A stretch of DNA of 36,128 bases from Listeria rocourtiae FSL F6-920 (lineage in GTDB: Bacteria > Bacillota > Bacilli > Lactobacillales > Listeriaceae), in assembly GCF_000525975.1 (NCBI RefSeq), contig NZ_AODK01000043.1:1-36128 (forward strand), in the 5' to 3' direction. Shown here piece by piece: positions 1 to 9,573 of the stretch. Below the pieces are notes generated by a model, which was given only the letters and a program-made list of their open reading frames with translations, made no database searches and had not been told where the DNA came from. Both the position numbers and the translations under genes were made by a program. The stretch's first letter is position 1, and each line of letters starts with the position of its first letter.

Positions 1-274
1 CTGTCCCTTTTAACTTCCCTTCAATGGATTGCTCGTTGTTTTCTGGTGTCATCGTTGTAAGCGGCCCGAAGTATGCAGAGCCAGCCGCAACAACTAGCGC
101 ATCGATTTTTCCGACCTGCTCATACATCGCCTGAATGCTCGTAACCGACGTCATATCTACCGTAACATCTGATTCTTTACGACTCGCCGTAATAATCGTA
201 TGTTGCTCCTGCTCCAATTTCGAGACAATTGCTTTTCCAATCGTTCCTGTTGCGCCAACTACTAATATCTTCAT
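1..274 (-). CDS. Short-chain dehydrogenase/reductase, 3' end cut by window
   Basis: The first 91 codons of an NAD(P)-dependent SDR-type oxidoreductase are present; the rest lies beyond base 1. The glycine-rich dinucleotide motif GATGTIG is at residues 7-13, directly after a hydrophobic first beta strand, and a segment DALVVAAGSAYFG near residue 68 resembles the SDR NAG region. The ATG at 274 is preceded by a strong AGGAGG site. The gene starts 18 bases after the psiE stop codon, so it is probably the last gene of a GATase-psiE-SDR transcript. The catalytic Tyr-x-x-x-Lys lies outside the window, so substrate and class cannot be judged. Confidence 0.85.
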   Translation of the reverse strand, partial: MKILVVGATGTIGKAIVSKLEQEQHTIITASRKESDVTVDMTSVTSIQAMYEQVGKIDALVVAAGSAYFGPLTTMTPENNEQSIEGKLKGT

Positions 275-292
275 GTATTATTCCTCCTAAAA

Positions 293-709
293 CTAATTCA
301 TATCCCGTCGCAACGTCTTCGTATTAGCGACAAAAAGAGATACTAAAAGTACAAGAATCGCACCAGATAAGAGCAATGTCGCCAGCGCACTTTCATGATC
401 GATAATAATATAGCGAACAATCGCTGTAATACCAATATAAATAAAATAGCGTAGCGGAAAATGATATTCCATCTCAAAGTATTTAATAATCAAGGCTAAA
501 AACTCAAAATAAAGGAAGAATACCAAAATTTCTTCGGTAATCTGATAAAAACTCTCGGAAGTATCGTAAAAAATGCTATGGAATATTTCCCAAATTTCTT
601 TAAACATCGCAATGACAAGTATGACTGCGACTAGGATTAATGCGAGATTTAGCGCAGCTCGCAATAACCGCGGTGTTTTATCTGACCATTTCTTAATAGA
701 CTCTATCAT
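293..709 (-). CDS. psiE: PsiE family membrane protein
   Basis: A 138-residue protein with about four membrane segments (near residues 15-37, 59-78, 86-103 and 108-128) and the PsiE-family pattern, including a central stretch with FFLYFEF and the later EYHFPLRYFIYIGITAIVR. PsiE is named after a phosphate-starvation-inducible gene of E. coli; its biochemical role is unknown. The open frame extends upstream to 832, but that part overlaps the preceding gene. The ATG at 709 follows a GGGAGGAG site and gives the family length, so I chose it. It lies between the amidotransferase gene and the SDR gene on the same strand. Confidence 0.85.
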   Translation of the reverse strand: MIESIKKWSDKTPRLLRAALNLALILVAVILVIAMFKEIWEIFHSIFYDTSESFYQITEEILVFFLYFEFLALIIKYFEMEYHFPLRYFIYIGITAIVRYIIIDHESALATLLLSGAILVLLVSLFVANTKTLRRDMN

Positions 710-773
710 CTGATTGCCAGCTCCTCCCGTTTGTCTATCTATTGTACCAGATTTTGCCCTAAAATTCATTTGC

Positions 774-1502
774 TTACTTGTTGTTCGTTTCAACTTTTTG
801 GATAAAAGTTTCGAATAAGGCACACATTTCATTACCTTGCTTCACCATAATTTCAGGGTGCCACTGAACACCTACGACGAATAAATCTCCTTCGCGTTCC
901 AAAGCCTCTATTACGCCATCCGATGCCCAAGCTGTTGCATGAAATTCAGCAGCCACAGTTTTGATTACTTGATGATGTAATGAGTTCACCATTGTCTTCT
1001 CGCCAAAAATCGCGCGTAACTCTGAATTTTCTTTTGTCACGACGGAGTGAATTGGAAAGCCTGGGTCTGTATGTTGTAAATGCTGGCGCTCAATTCCTGG
1101 TGCATAACTGATATCTTGATAAAGTGATCCACCAAAAGCCACATTCATCAGCTGAACACCACGACAGATTGCTAAAACAGGTTTATTTTGAGCTAATGTT
1201 TCTTTCAATAATTCCATTTCGTATAAATCACGATCTGGTAGCGTTCCACTAAGTAATGCTAACGGTTCTTCTCCGTATAGGAATGGCGAAACATCATCAC
1301 CGCCAGTAAGTACCAAGCCATCGATATGTTCCACGATTTCTTTCGCGTAACATGTTTCTGTCACCGGCAAAATAATTGGTGCACCTCCCGCTTTTGCAAC
1401 GGCCTTAACATACGTATCGTTCACTGTAGCACGGTCCTCAAATATATTTTGTGGAAACTCCATACTACGGCGTGTTCCCGAAATTCCAATAATAACTGCC
1501 AT
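774..1502 (-). CDS. Class I glutamine amidotransferase-like hydrolase, peptidase C26 (PuuD-like)
   Basis: A 242-residue gamma-glutamyl hydrolase of the C26 family, which cleaves gamma-glutamyl amides such as gamma-glutamyl-GABA. The nucleophile is Cys113 in AICRG, and the His-Glu pair is His215 and Glu217 in VQWHPE. The family motif TGGDDVSPFLYGE is at residues 66-78. The frame opens at 1514, but the ATG at 1502 gives the usual MxxIIGISG start and sits better behind the GAGAGG site. A TATAAT -10 for this strand lies at 1535-1540. It is divergent from fbp and probably cotranscribed with psiE and the SDR gene. Substrate is inferred from family only. Confidence 0.85.
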   Translation of the reverse strand: MAVIIGISGTRRSMEFPQNIFEDRATVNDTYVKAVAKAGGAPIILPVTETCYAKEIVEHIDGLVLTGGDDVSPFLYGEEPLALLSGTLPDRDLYEMELLKETLAQNKPVLAICRGVQLMNVAFGGSLYQDISYAPGIERQHLQHTDPGFPIHSVVTKENSELRAIFGEKTMVNSLHHQVIKTVAAEFHATAWASDGVIEALEREGDLFVVGVQWHPEIMVKQGNEMCALFETFIQKVETNNK

Positions 1503-1576
1503 TTTCAATCGCATCCTCTCAAAGCTTACTTTCTATTATAGTACATAACCGTTTTTCAAAATTCGAATCATCTGCC

Positions 1577-1605
1577 TTGCGAAATAAACTTTCGTTATCT
1601 ATAAT
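1577..1605 (+). promoter_or_regulatory. Sigma-A promoter of fbp
   Basis: -35 TTGCGA (1577-1582), 17-base spacer, -10 TATAAT (1600-1605). It lies 53 bases before the fbp start codon. Confidence 0.7.
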
Positions 1606-1657
1606 GAACTATACCAATTAATATTATCTGGCTTTTTTAAAGGGAGGAATTACATTT

Positions 1658-3622
1658 ATGGACGCAGACCAATTAAAGTATTTACGTTTGTTATCTCGTA
1701 GCTACCCTACCATTGCAAGCACCGCCACAGAAATTATTAATTTAGAAGCAATTCTTAATCTACCAAAAGGCACAGAACATTTTTTAAGCGATTTACACGG
1801 AGAATATGAGGCTTTTGAGCAAGTCATTCGCAACGGCTCTGGTGTCGTCAAACGTAAAATTTACGATGTATTTGGCAATCGGCTGACGGATGCCGAAATG
1901 AACAGTTTAGCGACTTTAATCTACTATCCAGAACAGAAGCTCGATTTGATTTCAGAAACAACAGAAAATCTGGATTTGTGGTATCGCAATACGCTTTTTC
2001 AATTAATTGAGCTCTGTATCCACGTCTCCTCTAAGTATACTCGTTCCAAGGTTCGCAAGGCAATGCCCGCTGACTTTGAATATATTTTACAAGAATTATT
2101 GCATGAAAATCATCTCGTGATGGACAAATCACTTTATTATGAAGAAATTATCACAAGTATTATTTCACTTGAGCGCGCGTCTGAGTTTATTGGTGCACTT
2201 TCGCGGCTGATTCAGCGTCTTGTAGTAGATCATTTACATATCGTTGGCGACGTCTATGATCGCGGACCTTACCCAGATAAAATTATGGATTCTTTGATGA
2301 ATTACCATTCCCTTGATTTTCAGTGGGGCAATCACGACATGCTCTGGATGGGGGCTGCGAGCGGCTCACGTGTTTGTTTAGCCAACGTGTTGCGGATTTC
2401 CAGTCGGTATCTTAATCTCGATATTATTGAAGACAGCTACGGTATCTCGATTCGCCCCTTGGCCCTTTTTGCCGAATCGAATTATGGTGACGATCCATGC
2501 ACAGCCTTTCTACCGCAGAAAACCGCAATTACTGAGCAAAGTACAATGGAGATTAACCAGATTGCACGGATGCATAAAGCAATTGCCGTTATCCAATTCA
2601 AGCTTGAAGGCGAAATCATAGCACGTCATCCAGAATTCGAAATGGAGCATCGTTTGCTGCTTAGCATGATCGATTACGATGCTGGAACAGTGAGGATCAA
2701 AGGCAAGACCTATCCATTAAAAGATACTCATTTTCCAACCATTGACCCTGCTAACCCATACGTACTCACACCAGAAGAACACGAACTAATCAACAGACTC
2801 GTATCCTCCTTTAAAAATTGCGAAAAACTACAACGCCACGTTTCCTTTCTTTACGCCAAAGGGAGCATGGTTCTGACGTATAATAACAACCTACTCTATC
2901 ATGGTTGCATTCCGTTAAACGAAGACGGCAGTTTTATGGAAATGACTTTAAAAGGGAAAAAATACGCTGGACGAGCTTTGCTAGAACAATTTGAGCAAAT
3001 CGCACGTGAAGGCTATTTTCGAACGAGTGGAACCTCTGAAAAGAAATACGCGCTTGATATCGTTTGGTATCTATGGACTGGCGCCACCTCCTCCTTATTC
3101 GGGAAGAGTGAGATGACGACATTCGAGCGCTATTTTGTAGCAGATAGAGAGACACATGTTGAAAAGAAGAATGCCTATTACAAACTACGAAATGAAGAAA
3201 AAATTTGTCATCAGATTCTGGCCGAGTTCGATTTAGATTCCAGCGGTCACATTATCAACGGTCACACACCCGTCAAAGAAGGCAATGGTGAGAGCCCAAT
3301 CAAGGCTGGTGGTAAAATGCTAGTCATCGATGGTGGCTTTTCCCCTGCTTATCAAAAAACAACAGGTCTCGCAGGATACACGCTTCTCTATAACTCATTT
3401 GGTCTTCAGCTCGTTTCCCATCAACCATTTACATCGACCGAAGACGCGATTCAGCAAGAAACCGATATTCTCTCCACACGCCAAGTCATTGAAACAGAAA
3501 CTAAGCGAAAACTCGTTCGCAATACAGATATTGGGAAAGACTTGTTGCAACAAATCGATGAGTTGAAATGCCTACTCGGTGCATACCGGGAAGGTTTGAT
3601 TAAAGAACGGCATAACAGTTAG
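1658..3622 (+). CDS. fbp: Fructose-1,6-bisphosphatase, class III
   Basis: A 654-residue class III (Firmicutes-type) fructose-1,6-bisphosphatase that converts fructose 1,6-bisphosphate to fructose 6-phosphate in gluconeogenesis. It belongs to the calcineurin-like metallophosphatases: DLHGE at 45-49, GDVYDRG at 197-203 and GNHD at 224-227 carry the metal ligands, and a later NGHTPVKEG segment matches the C-terminal metal-binding histidine motif. Length agrees with the Bacillus enzyme. The ATG at 1658 follows GGGAGG with good spacing. It stands alone, with its own promoter upstream and an inverted repeat downstream. Confidence 0.97.
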   Translation: MDADQLKYLRLLSRSYPTIASTATEIINLEAILNLPKGTEHFLSDLHGEYEAFEQVIRNGSGVVKRKIYDVFGNRLTDAEMNSLATLIYYPEQKLDLISETTENLDLWYRNTLFQLIELCIHVSSKYTRSKVRKAMPADFEYILQELLHENHLVMDKSLYYEEIITSIISLERASEFIGALSRLIQRLVVDHLHIVGDVYDRGPYPDKIMDSLMNYHSLDFQWGNHDMLWMGAASGSRVCLANVLRISSRYLNLDIIEDSYGISIRPLALFAESNYGDDPCTAFLPQKTAITEQSTMEINQIARMHKAIAVIQFKLEGEIIARHPEFEMEHRLLLSMIDYDAGTVRIKGKTYPLKDTHFPTIDPANPYVLTPEEHELINRLVSSFKNCEKLQRHVSFLYAKGSMVLTYNNNLLYHGCIPLNEDGSFMEMTLKGKKYAGRALLEQFEQIAREGYFRTSGTSEKKYALDIVWYLWTGATSSLFGKSEMTTFERYFVADRETHVEKKNAYYKLRNEEKICHQILAEFDLDSSGHIINGHTPVKEGNGESPIKAGGKMLVIDGGFSPAYQKTTGLAGYTLLYNSFGLQLVSHQPFTSTEDAIQQETDILSTRQVIETETKRKLVRNTDIGKDLLQQIDELKCLLGAYREGLIKERHNS

Positions 3623-3647
3623 CTAAGAACACAAAAGATGGTTGGCG

Positions 3648-3696
3648 CATAACCCAGCGAAATCGGCCCTCAAACGCTCGATTTTGCTGGGTTATG
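3648..3696 (+). terminator. Long hairpin after fbp, possible terminator
   Basis: An 18-base inverted repeat (3648-3665 with 3679-3696, one G-T pair, 13-base loop), extended by a further GGC/GCC pairing across a bulged base. It starts 26 bases after the fbp stop. There is no clear T tract on either side, so an intrinsic terminator is not certain; it may protect the 3' end. Confidence 0.5.
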
Positions 3697-3841
3697 GCCT
3701 CATATTAATTATCCGCTAAAAACGCTTCTATCATTTCCCTAATTTATCATTAACTCTAATCATTTTCTTAATAGCTCTGAGCATTATTCAATGAATGCGG
3801 AGTTAACGATATTCTCTATTCTGATTTCATTCCGTGCACTA

Positions 3842-4491
3842 CTAGAAACATTGATTTTTTTGATCCTCAGTTACCTCTGCAGAAACTTTTTTTTAGAGTC
3901 CAATATGAGCTTGCACCGTCTTTTGGCATCAAATAATCATGAATCTATACATTTAGGCCTTCAACTACCTCACCAATAGCCGGAGACATAACCAAATTTC
4001 TAATTTCTTCATGTGTCGGTATGTAAATATGCTCGAGATCATCATCCTATTCCAATTCATACATCAAATCTAATAATGCCTCAAAACTATCGCAAATTGT
4101 ATGGCTTTCATCACAGTCCGTATCAATATATACGATTTTAGGAGATGTGGTAGTTCCTTCATAATCAAACGCTACAAAAGAGTGCCCATCACCACCAATA
4201 ATAACGATGTTGTCTTTCGTAATTTCCCATTCTTCTCTATAATATTCCGTCTCGATGATGCCATCCTCTGCCCCTATCCCGTATAACGAGTCCAGCAAGA
4301 TATGCTTTTCTCCATCCTCAACCTCAAATTCCACACGAACGGCATTTGTTTTTAAGTATCCCCCATTCTGATTTTGCAACGCTTGAATATAGCTCGTGGG
4401 CAAAGATACACCAAATGTTTTTTTCTACTAGCTCTATATGCTGTTGCTCCAGCCTAGCCGCTTTTTCATTATCCTCTCTCCATATATTCAT
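3842..4491 (-). pseudogene. SMI1/KNR4 (SUKH) family protein, decayed
   Basis: An ATG at 4491 with an AAGGAG site opens a frame starting MNIWREDNEKAARLEQQ. The frame breaks at a run of seven As (T7 on the plus strand, 4418-4424). With six As it continues as VEKTFGVSLPTSYIQALQNQ and NGGYLKTNA, the typical SMI1/KNR4 opening. Downstream are an amber stop at 4047-4049, 33 further coding-like codons, a second amber at 3945-3947, and then more coding-like sequence that needs one A removed from an A8 run (3887-3894) to reach a stop at 3842. The restored protein would be about 215 residues. SUKH proteins are often immunity proteins of contact-dependent or polymorphic toxins; no toxin gene is visible here. 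The part after the first amber is less certain than the N-terminal part. Confidence 0.7.
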
Positions 4492-4669
4492 ATCTACACT
4501 CCTTATTTTTTGATTTTTTATATTATTTTTGCAAAGTTAAGCTAAACTAACCTTCAAAATAACATATTGTACATGTGTTTTCAAATACAGACAATAGCCG
4601 AACTAGCTATCTTTCGTTCACTTTCTGCGCTTCACATTAGAAATAAATTTTAATAATTCTAAAAACATA

Positions 4670-4698
4670 TTGTCTTTTCTGATAAAAACGTTCATAAT
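4670..4698 (+). promoter_or_regulatory. Probable promoter of the aspartokinase gene
   Basis: -35 TTGTCT (4670-4675), 17-base spacer, -10 CATAAT (4693-4698), 82 bases before the start codon. I saw no lysine-riboswitch or other known leader in 4492-4780. Confidence 0.5.
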
Positions 4699-4780
4699 GG
4701 ATAGATAATATGGTCTAGGCATTTTATCAATCGCATTAACAGAATACTTAGCCAAATGAATTAAATCAGGAGTGTGAAAA

Positions 4781-6136
4781 ATGAAAGTTATTAAATTCGG
4801 CGGAAGTTCGCTGGCTTCGGCTACGCAACTACAAAAAGTATACAAAATCGTGGTAGATGATTCAAAGCGAAAGTTCGTTGTAGTATCAGCTCCTGGTAAA
4901 CGTTTTGCAGATGATGTAAAGGTCACTGATTTATTAATTGACTGTGGAGCAAAGCATCTTTTAGGGGAAACAGCTGTAGATTTGGAGCAAGAAGTCTTAT
5001 CACGTTATGCCTCGATTGCCGAGGAACTTGGCCTTGGGGAAGAGATTATGACGCGAATTACACAAGATTTCAAAGAACTTCTCATCTCTGACAAAACCAA
5101 TCCTGACCGCTACATGGACCGGATTAAAGCGAGTGGCGAGGACAATAATGCCAAATTAATTGCTGCATTTTTCCGAAGTCAAGGAACGGAAGCGCACTAT
5201 GTCAATCCAAAAGACGCGGGGTTGTTTGTCACAGATGAGCCTGGAAATGCTCAGGTTCTGCCAGAGAGCTATGATAATTTGTATAAACTATTGGATCGTG
5301 ATGGGATTATTGTTTTTCCAGGGTTCTTTGGGTATACAAAAGACGGTGAAATCAGTACGTTCTCGCGTAGTGGTTCGGATATTACCGGGGCGATTGTGGC
5401 AAATGGTGTGAAAGCAGAAGTTTATGAGAACTTCACAGATGTGGATGCTGTGTATGCAGTAAATCCCTCCATTGTGCATAAACCGAATGCAATTGTAGAG
5501 CTGACTTACCGCGAGATGCGTGAACTATCCTATGCTGGTTTTTCAGTGTTCCATGATGAAGCGCTTGTGCCAGCCTTTCAAGCAGGAATTCCTGTACAAA
5601 TTAAAAATACGAATCGACCCGAGCTTCCAGGGACACGTGTCATTCATCATCGGGAAAACACAAATGGTCCAGTCGTTGGGATTGCAAGCGATGGCGGTTT
5701 TTGTAGTATTTATATTACTAAGTACTTAATGAACCGCGAGATCGGATTTGGCCGTAAAGTATTGGAAATTTTAGAAGATGTTGGCTTAACCTATGAGCAC
5801 ATGCCTTCGGGAATTGATGATTTGACGATTATTTTGCGAGAAAATCAGATGGACCATCAGACAAAGATCACTGTTTTAGACCGCTTGAAAAATGAACTTT
5901 CATCTGATGAAGTCATTATCGAACACGGGATTGCGCTTGTGATGGTCGTTGGTGAGGCGATGAAACACAACGTTGGAACAACAGCGCGAGCTTCAAAAGC
6001 ATTATCTGAAGCTAAAATTAATATCGAGATGATAAATCAGGGGTCTTCGGAAGTCAGTATTATGTTCGGTGTAAAGGAAGACCAAGAGAAAAAAGCGGTT
6101 CGTGCCTTATATAATGAATTTTTCCATGCAGAATAA
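4781..6136 (+). CDS. thrD: Aspartate kinase (YclM/ThrD type)
   Basis: A 451-residue aspartokinase that phosphorylates aspartate to aspartyl-4-phosphate, the first step toward lysine, threonine, methionine and diaminopimelate. KFGGSS at residues 5-10 is the nucleotide-binding motif; FSRSGSDITG and the FTDVDAVYAVNP segment are further conserved catalytic-domain regions. The last 150 residues form tandem ACT regulatory domains, with VGTTARASKALSEA and NIEMINQGSSEVS. Sequence and length match the threonine-responsive B. subtilis YclM/ThrD type rather than the lysC type. The start is supported by AGGAG 9 bases upstream. It is monocistronic between its own promoter and terminator. Confidence 0.95.
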   Translation: MKVIKFGGSSLASATQLQKVYKIVVDDSKRKFVVVSAPGKRFADDVKVTDLLIDCGAKHLLGETAVDLEQEVLSRYASIAEELGLGEEIMTRITQDFKELLISDKTNPDRYMDRIKASGEDNNAKLIAAFFRSQGTEAHYVNPKDAGLFVTDEPGNAQVLPESYDNLYKLLDRDGIIVFPGFFGYTKDGEISTFSRSGSDITGAIVANGVKAEVYENFTDVDAVYAVNPSIVHKPNAIVELTYREMRELSYAGFSVFHDEALVPAFQAGIPVQIKNTNRPELPGTRVIHHRENTNGPVVGIASDGGFCSIYITKYLMNREIGFGRKVLEILEDVGLTYEHMPSGIDDLTIILRENQMDHQTKITVLDRLKNELSSDEVIIEHGIALVMVVGEAMKHNVGTTARASKALSEAKINIEMINQGSSEVSIMFGVKEDQEKKAVRALYNEFFHAE

Positions 6137-6138
6137 GC

Positions 6139-6177
6139 AATGGATCGACTCGGAATTAGTGAGTCGATCCATTTTTT
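6139..6177 (+). terminator. Rho-independent terminator of the aspartokinase gene
   Basis: A perfect 13-bp stem (6139-6151 with 6161-6173), 9-base loop, then a T tract (6172-6177), 2 bases after the stop codon. It faces the end of the convergent ATPase gene. Confidence 0.9.
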
Positions 6178-6191
6178 GCGTCCATTAATAA

Positions 6192-8537
6192 TTAGTCCCT
6201 TGCTCCGGCCCAACCAAACCGCATAATCGTATGGCGGATAAACCAGTACAATGGACCACATGAAACTAATAACGGTACATAAATGAGCATCATTTGCCAG
6301 TCAAAAATCGATACGAGCGAAAAGAACTTGCCACCGAATAGGAATAGACAAACAAATGCAGCCATCATTGTTACTATCAGTACTTTTGTTTTGCGCCCAA
6401 ATGGATGGCCCACACTAATCAATGCGACAAAACATGTTGCCCCTGTCAACATCACATTCATGGTCGATGTTTGCGCAAAACTTAAGCCTAGCATATTTCC
6501 AAATCCTAAAATAAGCATGATATATGTGATAACACAAGTCGCTGCAGGCACAGATGTTTGCAATACTTTATGGAGAAATTGCCCTTTTATACGGGCATAG
6601 TTAGGTTTTAAAGCTAAGAAGAATGACGGAATTCCAACAGTTAGCGCTGAAATTGGACTCAGCTGAATTGGCTGAAATGGATACGCACCTGCTAGGAAAA
6701 TAAAAGCGAGCGCAAGTACCGTCGAATACATCGTTTTAATAAGATAAAGTGATGCCACACGTTCAATATTATTCACAACACGTCTGCCTTCACGCATAAC
6801 ATCAATCATCGAATCAAAGTTATTCGATAAAAGGACAAAATCAGAAACGCTACGCGCGGCATCACTACCTTCTGCCATCGCAATACTACAATTCGCTTCT
6901 TTTAAAGCAAGTACATCATTAACGCCATCACCAGTCATCGCAACAGTGTGCCCCTGACTTTTATAGGTTTGAATCAGATGCTTTTTTTGATGTGGCGTCA
7001 CCCTTCCAAAAACCGTATAAGCTTCCATAATAGGCATTAAATCTGCATCACCAGCGACTTCACTCATATCAATATATTTATCGCCATTCGCAATGCCCGC
7101 ACGAACAGCAACATTAGAAACCGTCACTGGGTTGTCTCCTGAGATTACCTTTATCGCAACTCCTTCCGCAGCGAAAAAAGCAAATGTGTCGGGTGCCTCC
7201 TCACGAATATTATCCGCAATCAAGATAAAAGCTAACAACACACATCGTTCCGGCAAAACACTTTCTGTCAGTGTTTCCTGAGAATGAGCAACCGCCAAAA
7301 CCCGAAAACCTTGTTGTGCATATTCATCTAACTCTTGTCGATTCTCCGCTGACAAATCTCTAAAAATGAACTCCGGCGCGCCGATTAAAAACGTCCCTTT
7401 CTCCGTAAAACTACAACCGCTCCATTTACGCGCGGAAGAAAACGGAATCCGCTTCTCAATTTGCCACTCCGGATTTTCTGTGAAGTGTTTTCCCAGTGCC
7501 ATACTAGTCGCGTTATTATCCGAAAGCGAACCGACAATCGCACCAACACTCGCATCAATTTGCGAAGATGTCACGCGCGGATGTTTCAACACGATATCCG
7601 TCACGTCCAATTTCCCATCCGTAATCGTTCCCGTTTTATCTAAACACAACACATCGACACGTGCCAATGTCTCAATACATGGCATTGATTTCACGAGTAC
7701 CTTCTGTTTCGCCAAATTAATAACGCCAACCGCAAGCGCAATACTTGTCAAAAGTACGAGCCCCTCTGGAATCATTCCAATCATTGCCGCAGCCGTTCCT
7801 AATACTGATTCTTTCAGCGGCAATCCTTGAAAGTACTTCGAGAAAAATAGCGCCAAACCAATTGGAATAATGATAAACGTCAATACTTTTATAATTTTTT
7901 TAATAGAGCGAATTAACTCGCTATCTGGGCGCTTTTCTTGCTTCACTTCCATTGAAATTTTTGAAACAAAGCTATGCTCACCGACTGCAGAAACTTTCAC
8001 ATAGGCCTGACCACTGACAATATAACTTCCTGACATCACGTAATCATCCGTGCGTTTTACAACAGGCTCAGCCTCACCGGTCAATTGAGATTCATCCACC
8101 TCCAAGCCGTCCGTTTGAAGCACCATACCATCCGCACAAATCTGATCTTCACGATTCAGTAGCATCACATCATCAAGCACAAGATCAGCCTGTTCCAATT
8201 CGTGAACGACAGCGTCACGCACAACTTTCACTTTCGCTTGTGTCAGAATCGTTAGCTTATCGATATTTCGCTTCGCCCGAATCTCTTGAAAAATCCCCAT
8301 TGCCGTATTACTAATCGCAACACCTAGAAATAACAGATTTTGATAGCTTCCGACGAGAATAATGAAACTTGCGATAACGACATTTATCATATTAAAAAGT
8401 GTGAACGTATTATCTCGAATAATGCCTAGCACACTCCGAGTTAAGGGTTTCAGTGCATGATTGACCTGTCCATGCTCTATACGCTCGGCTACCTCATTTG
8501 AAGTTAAGCCTGCTGGATTTTTTGTTTTATTTTCCAT
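6192..8537 (-). CDS. Cation-translocating P-type ATPase (CtpE-like)
   Basis: A 781-residue P-type ATPase. TGE of the actuator domain is at 153-155, the phosphorylated Asp300 is in DKTGT, KWSG of the nucleotide-binding domain is at 371-374 and TGDGVND is at 535-541. The membrane helix before the phosphorylation domain carries IPEGL (256-260), as in the P2-like branch that includes the calcium-linked CtpE proteins, not the CPx motif of heavy-metal pumps. Six C-terminal membrane helices follow. The frame opens at 8573, but the ATG at 8537 has an AAAGGA site and starts the protein at MENKTKNP. Calcium uptake is a family-based guess; the ion cannot be read from sequence. No accessory gene adjoins it. 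Confidence 0.9.
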   Translation of the reverse strand: MENKTKNPAGLTSNEVAERIEHGQVNHALKPLTRSVLGIIRDNTFTLFNMINVVIASFIILVGSYQNLLFLGVAISNTAMGIFQEIRAKRNIDKLTILTQAKVKVVRDAVVHELEQADLVLDDVMLLNREDQICADGMVLQTDGLEVDESQLTGEAEPVVKRTDDYVMSGSYIVSGQAYVKVSAVGEHSFVSKISMEVKQEKRPDSELIRSIKKIIKVLTFIIIPIGLALFFSKYFQGLPLKESVLGTAAAMIGMIPEGLVLLTSIALAVGVINLAKQKVLVKSMPCIETLARVDVLCLDKTGTITDGKLDVTDIVLKHPRVTSSQIDASVGAIVGSLSDNNATSMALGKHFTENPEWQIEKRIPFSSARKWSGCSFTEKGTFLIGAPEFIFRDLSAENRQELDEYAQQGFRVLAVAHSQETLTESVLPERCVLLAFILIADNIREEAPDTFAFFAAEGVAIKVISGDNPVTVSNVAVRAGIANGDKYIDMSEVAGDADLMPIMEAYTVFGRVTPHQKKHLIQTYKSQGHTVAMTGDGVNDVLALKEANCSIAMAEGSDAARSVSDFVLLSNNFDSMIDVMREGRRVVNNIERVASLYLIKTMYSTVLALAFIFLAGAYPFQPIQLSPISALTVGIPSFFLALKPNYARIKGQFLHKVLQTSVPAATCVITYIMLILGFGNMLGLSFAQTSTMNVMLTGATCFVALISVGHPFGRKTKVLIVTMMAAFVCLFLFGGKFFSLVSIFDWQMMLIYVPLLVSCGPLYWFIRHTIMRFGWAGARD

Positions 8538-8841
8538 CTCAACAGATCCTTTTCTTTTAGAATAGCAATGCAAAAAAACGAGTTCTTCGATACATTCATT
8601 ATGCCGTATTATATCAAAAGAAGATAAAAATACGATGAGATTTTAAAATTTTTTTGAGATTCTCTCATTTTTATAACATATTATATACTACCCCTTTTAA
8701 ACAATTAACTACCATTAAAAATCTTTTTTTTCATTTCTGTCCATTTCTGTGACAAGATTGAATTTCCTAAATAACGTATCCATGGTTTAATAGTTATAGA
8801 GGCAGCGAACAGGCGCCAAAAAAAAACTAGGAGGAGATACA
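8538..8841. other. AT-rich divergent intergenic region
   Basis: Separates the ATPase and Crp/Fnr genes. It holds two adjacent copies of CATTTCTGT (8732-8740 and 8742-8750), a small palindrome TGAGA-TTC-TCTCA (8655-8667), and an A9 run just before the Crp/Fnr ribosome binding site. I could not assign a convincing promoter and saw no gene. Confidence 0.4.
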
Positions 8842-9505
8842 ATGAATACAGATACATTGACGCAAAATGAAACTTTAGATACGAAAATCCAAGCTGGGAA
8901 GTTCCTTACAACTTTACTTGATTCAGGAATCGCTAACGAGAGAATAGTTTTAAAGAAGAACGACAAAATCGAATTAACTGCATCAAACGACACGCCTTAT
9001 ATCTTTGTCATTGTATCTGGGGTTACTAGTATTTTCTCCAATACAAATGTAGCGATAGATTTTGCTGGCGAAGGTGACCTACTAGATTATAACATTTACT
9101 CTAGCCAACTATTCGGAAAAGCTCTAACAGACGAAGTTATCGTTTGGAGATTCTCACAGATTGACGTATTTAACCAAATCGCACAGAATACAGAGCTTCA
9201 ATTACAGCATTACCATATGTTACAAATCATTCAGCGTCGTTTAGAAAAAAAAGCAAATGCAAGCAACATTAGACACGAAAAACATGATTGCCGCTTTTAT
9301 TCACACGTTAGCGATTCGTTATAATACACAAACAGACGATCAAGGTATGATTGAATTACCAAGATACTTTTCAAGAAAAATGATCGCTAATTACGTAGGT
9401 GTTGGACTTACTACACTGACTACTCACTTGCAAAAACTAATGGAAGAAGAGCGTGTCATCTTTAATAGTCGCGTACTTTTAATCGATGCAGAAAACAGGA
9501 TTTAA
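8842..9505 (+). pseudogene. Crp/Fnr family transcriptional regulator, frameshifted at an A8 run
   Basis: The N-terminal frame encodes a cyclic-nucleotide-binding-like beta-roll domain (roughly residues 20-115) and a dimerisation helix, then runs out of frame. The C-terminal HTH domain (RKMIANYVGVGLTTLTTHLQ) lies in the next frame. The junction is the A8 run at 9245-9252: with seven As the protein reads RRLEKKQMQATLDTKN and is a normal 220-residue Crp/Fnr protein. The HTH part contains no stop codons or other damage. The ATG at 8842 follows AGGAGGAG. Listeria genomes carry many Crp/Fnr paralogues; this one has no visible iron-sulfur cysteine cluster. It may be intact in the living strain. Targets are unknown; the nearest genes are the convergent lutABC. 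Confidence 0.85.
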
Positions 9506-9507
9506 AA

Positions 9508-9573
9508 AATAAGTCGAATAAAAAAATCATGCTTAGCACCTTTGCCAAACATGACTTTTTATTCGACTTATTT
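9508..9573. terminator. Bidirectional terminator between the Crp/Fnr gene and lutC
   Basis: A 24-base near-perfect inverted repeat (9508-9531 with 9550-9573, one or two internal mismatches, 18-base loop) with A/T tracts on both arms. It contains the lutC stop codon and starts 3 bases after the Crp/Fnr stop. Confidence 0.85.

Noticed and set aside
3791-3979. 62-codon plus-strand ORF between fbp and thrD
   Set aside because: Lies antisense to the decayed SMI1 tail, has no ribosome binding site and no recognisable protein features.
3945-4049. Amber recoding (TAG read as an amino acid) in the SMI1 gene
   Set aside because: Other genes in the window show no internal TAG, and the same gene also has frameshifts, so simple decay is the better explanation.
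4492-4780. Possible lysine riboswitch ahead of the aspartokinase gene
   Set aside because: No long L-box stems or terminator/antiterminator pair visible, and the promoter leaves only about 75 leader bases. This aspartokinase type is not usually under an L-box.
4618-4926. 102-codon minus-strand ORF overlapping the aspartokinase start
   Set aside because: Its first half is the antisense of thrD and no ribosome binding site is present; the tail LLKFISNVKRRK is not enough to call a toxin remnant.
8640-8720. PrfA-box-like TTAAACAATTAAC upstream of the Crp/Fnr gene
   Set aside because: Does not fit the TTAACANNTGTTAA palindrome closely and lies in very AT-rich sequence.
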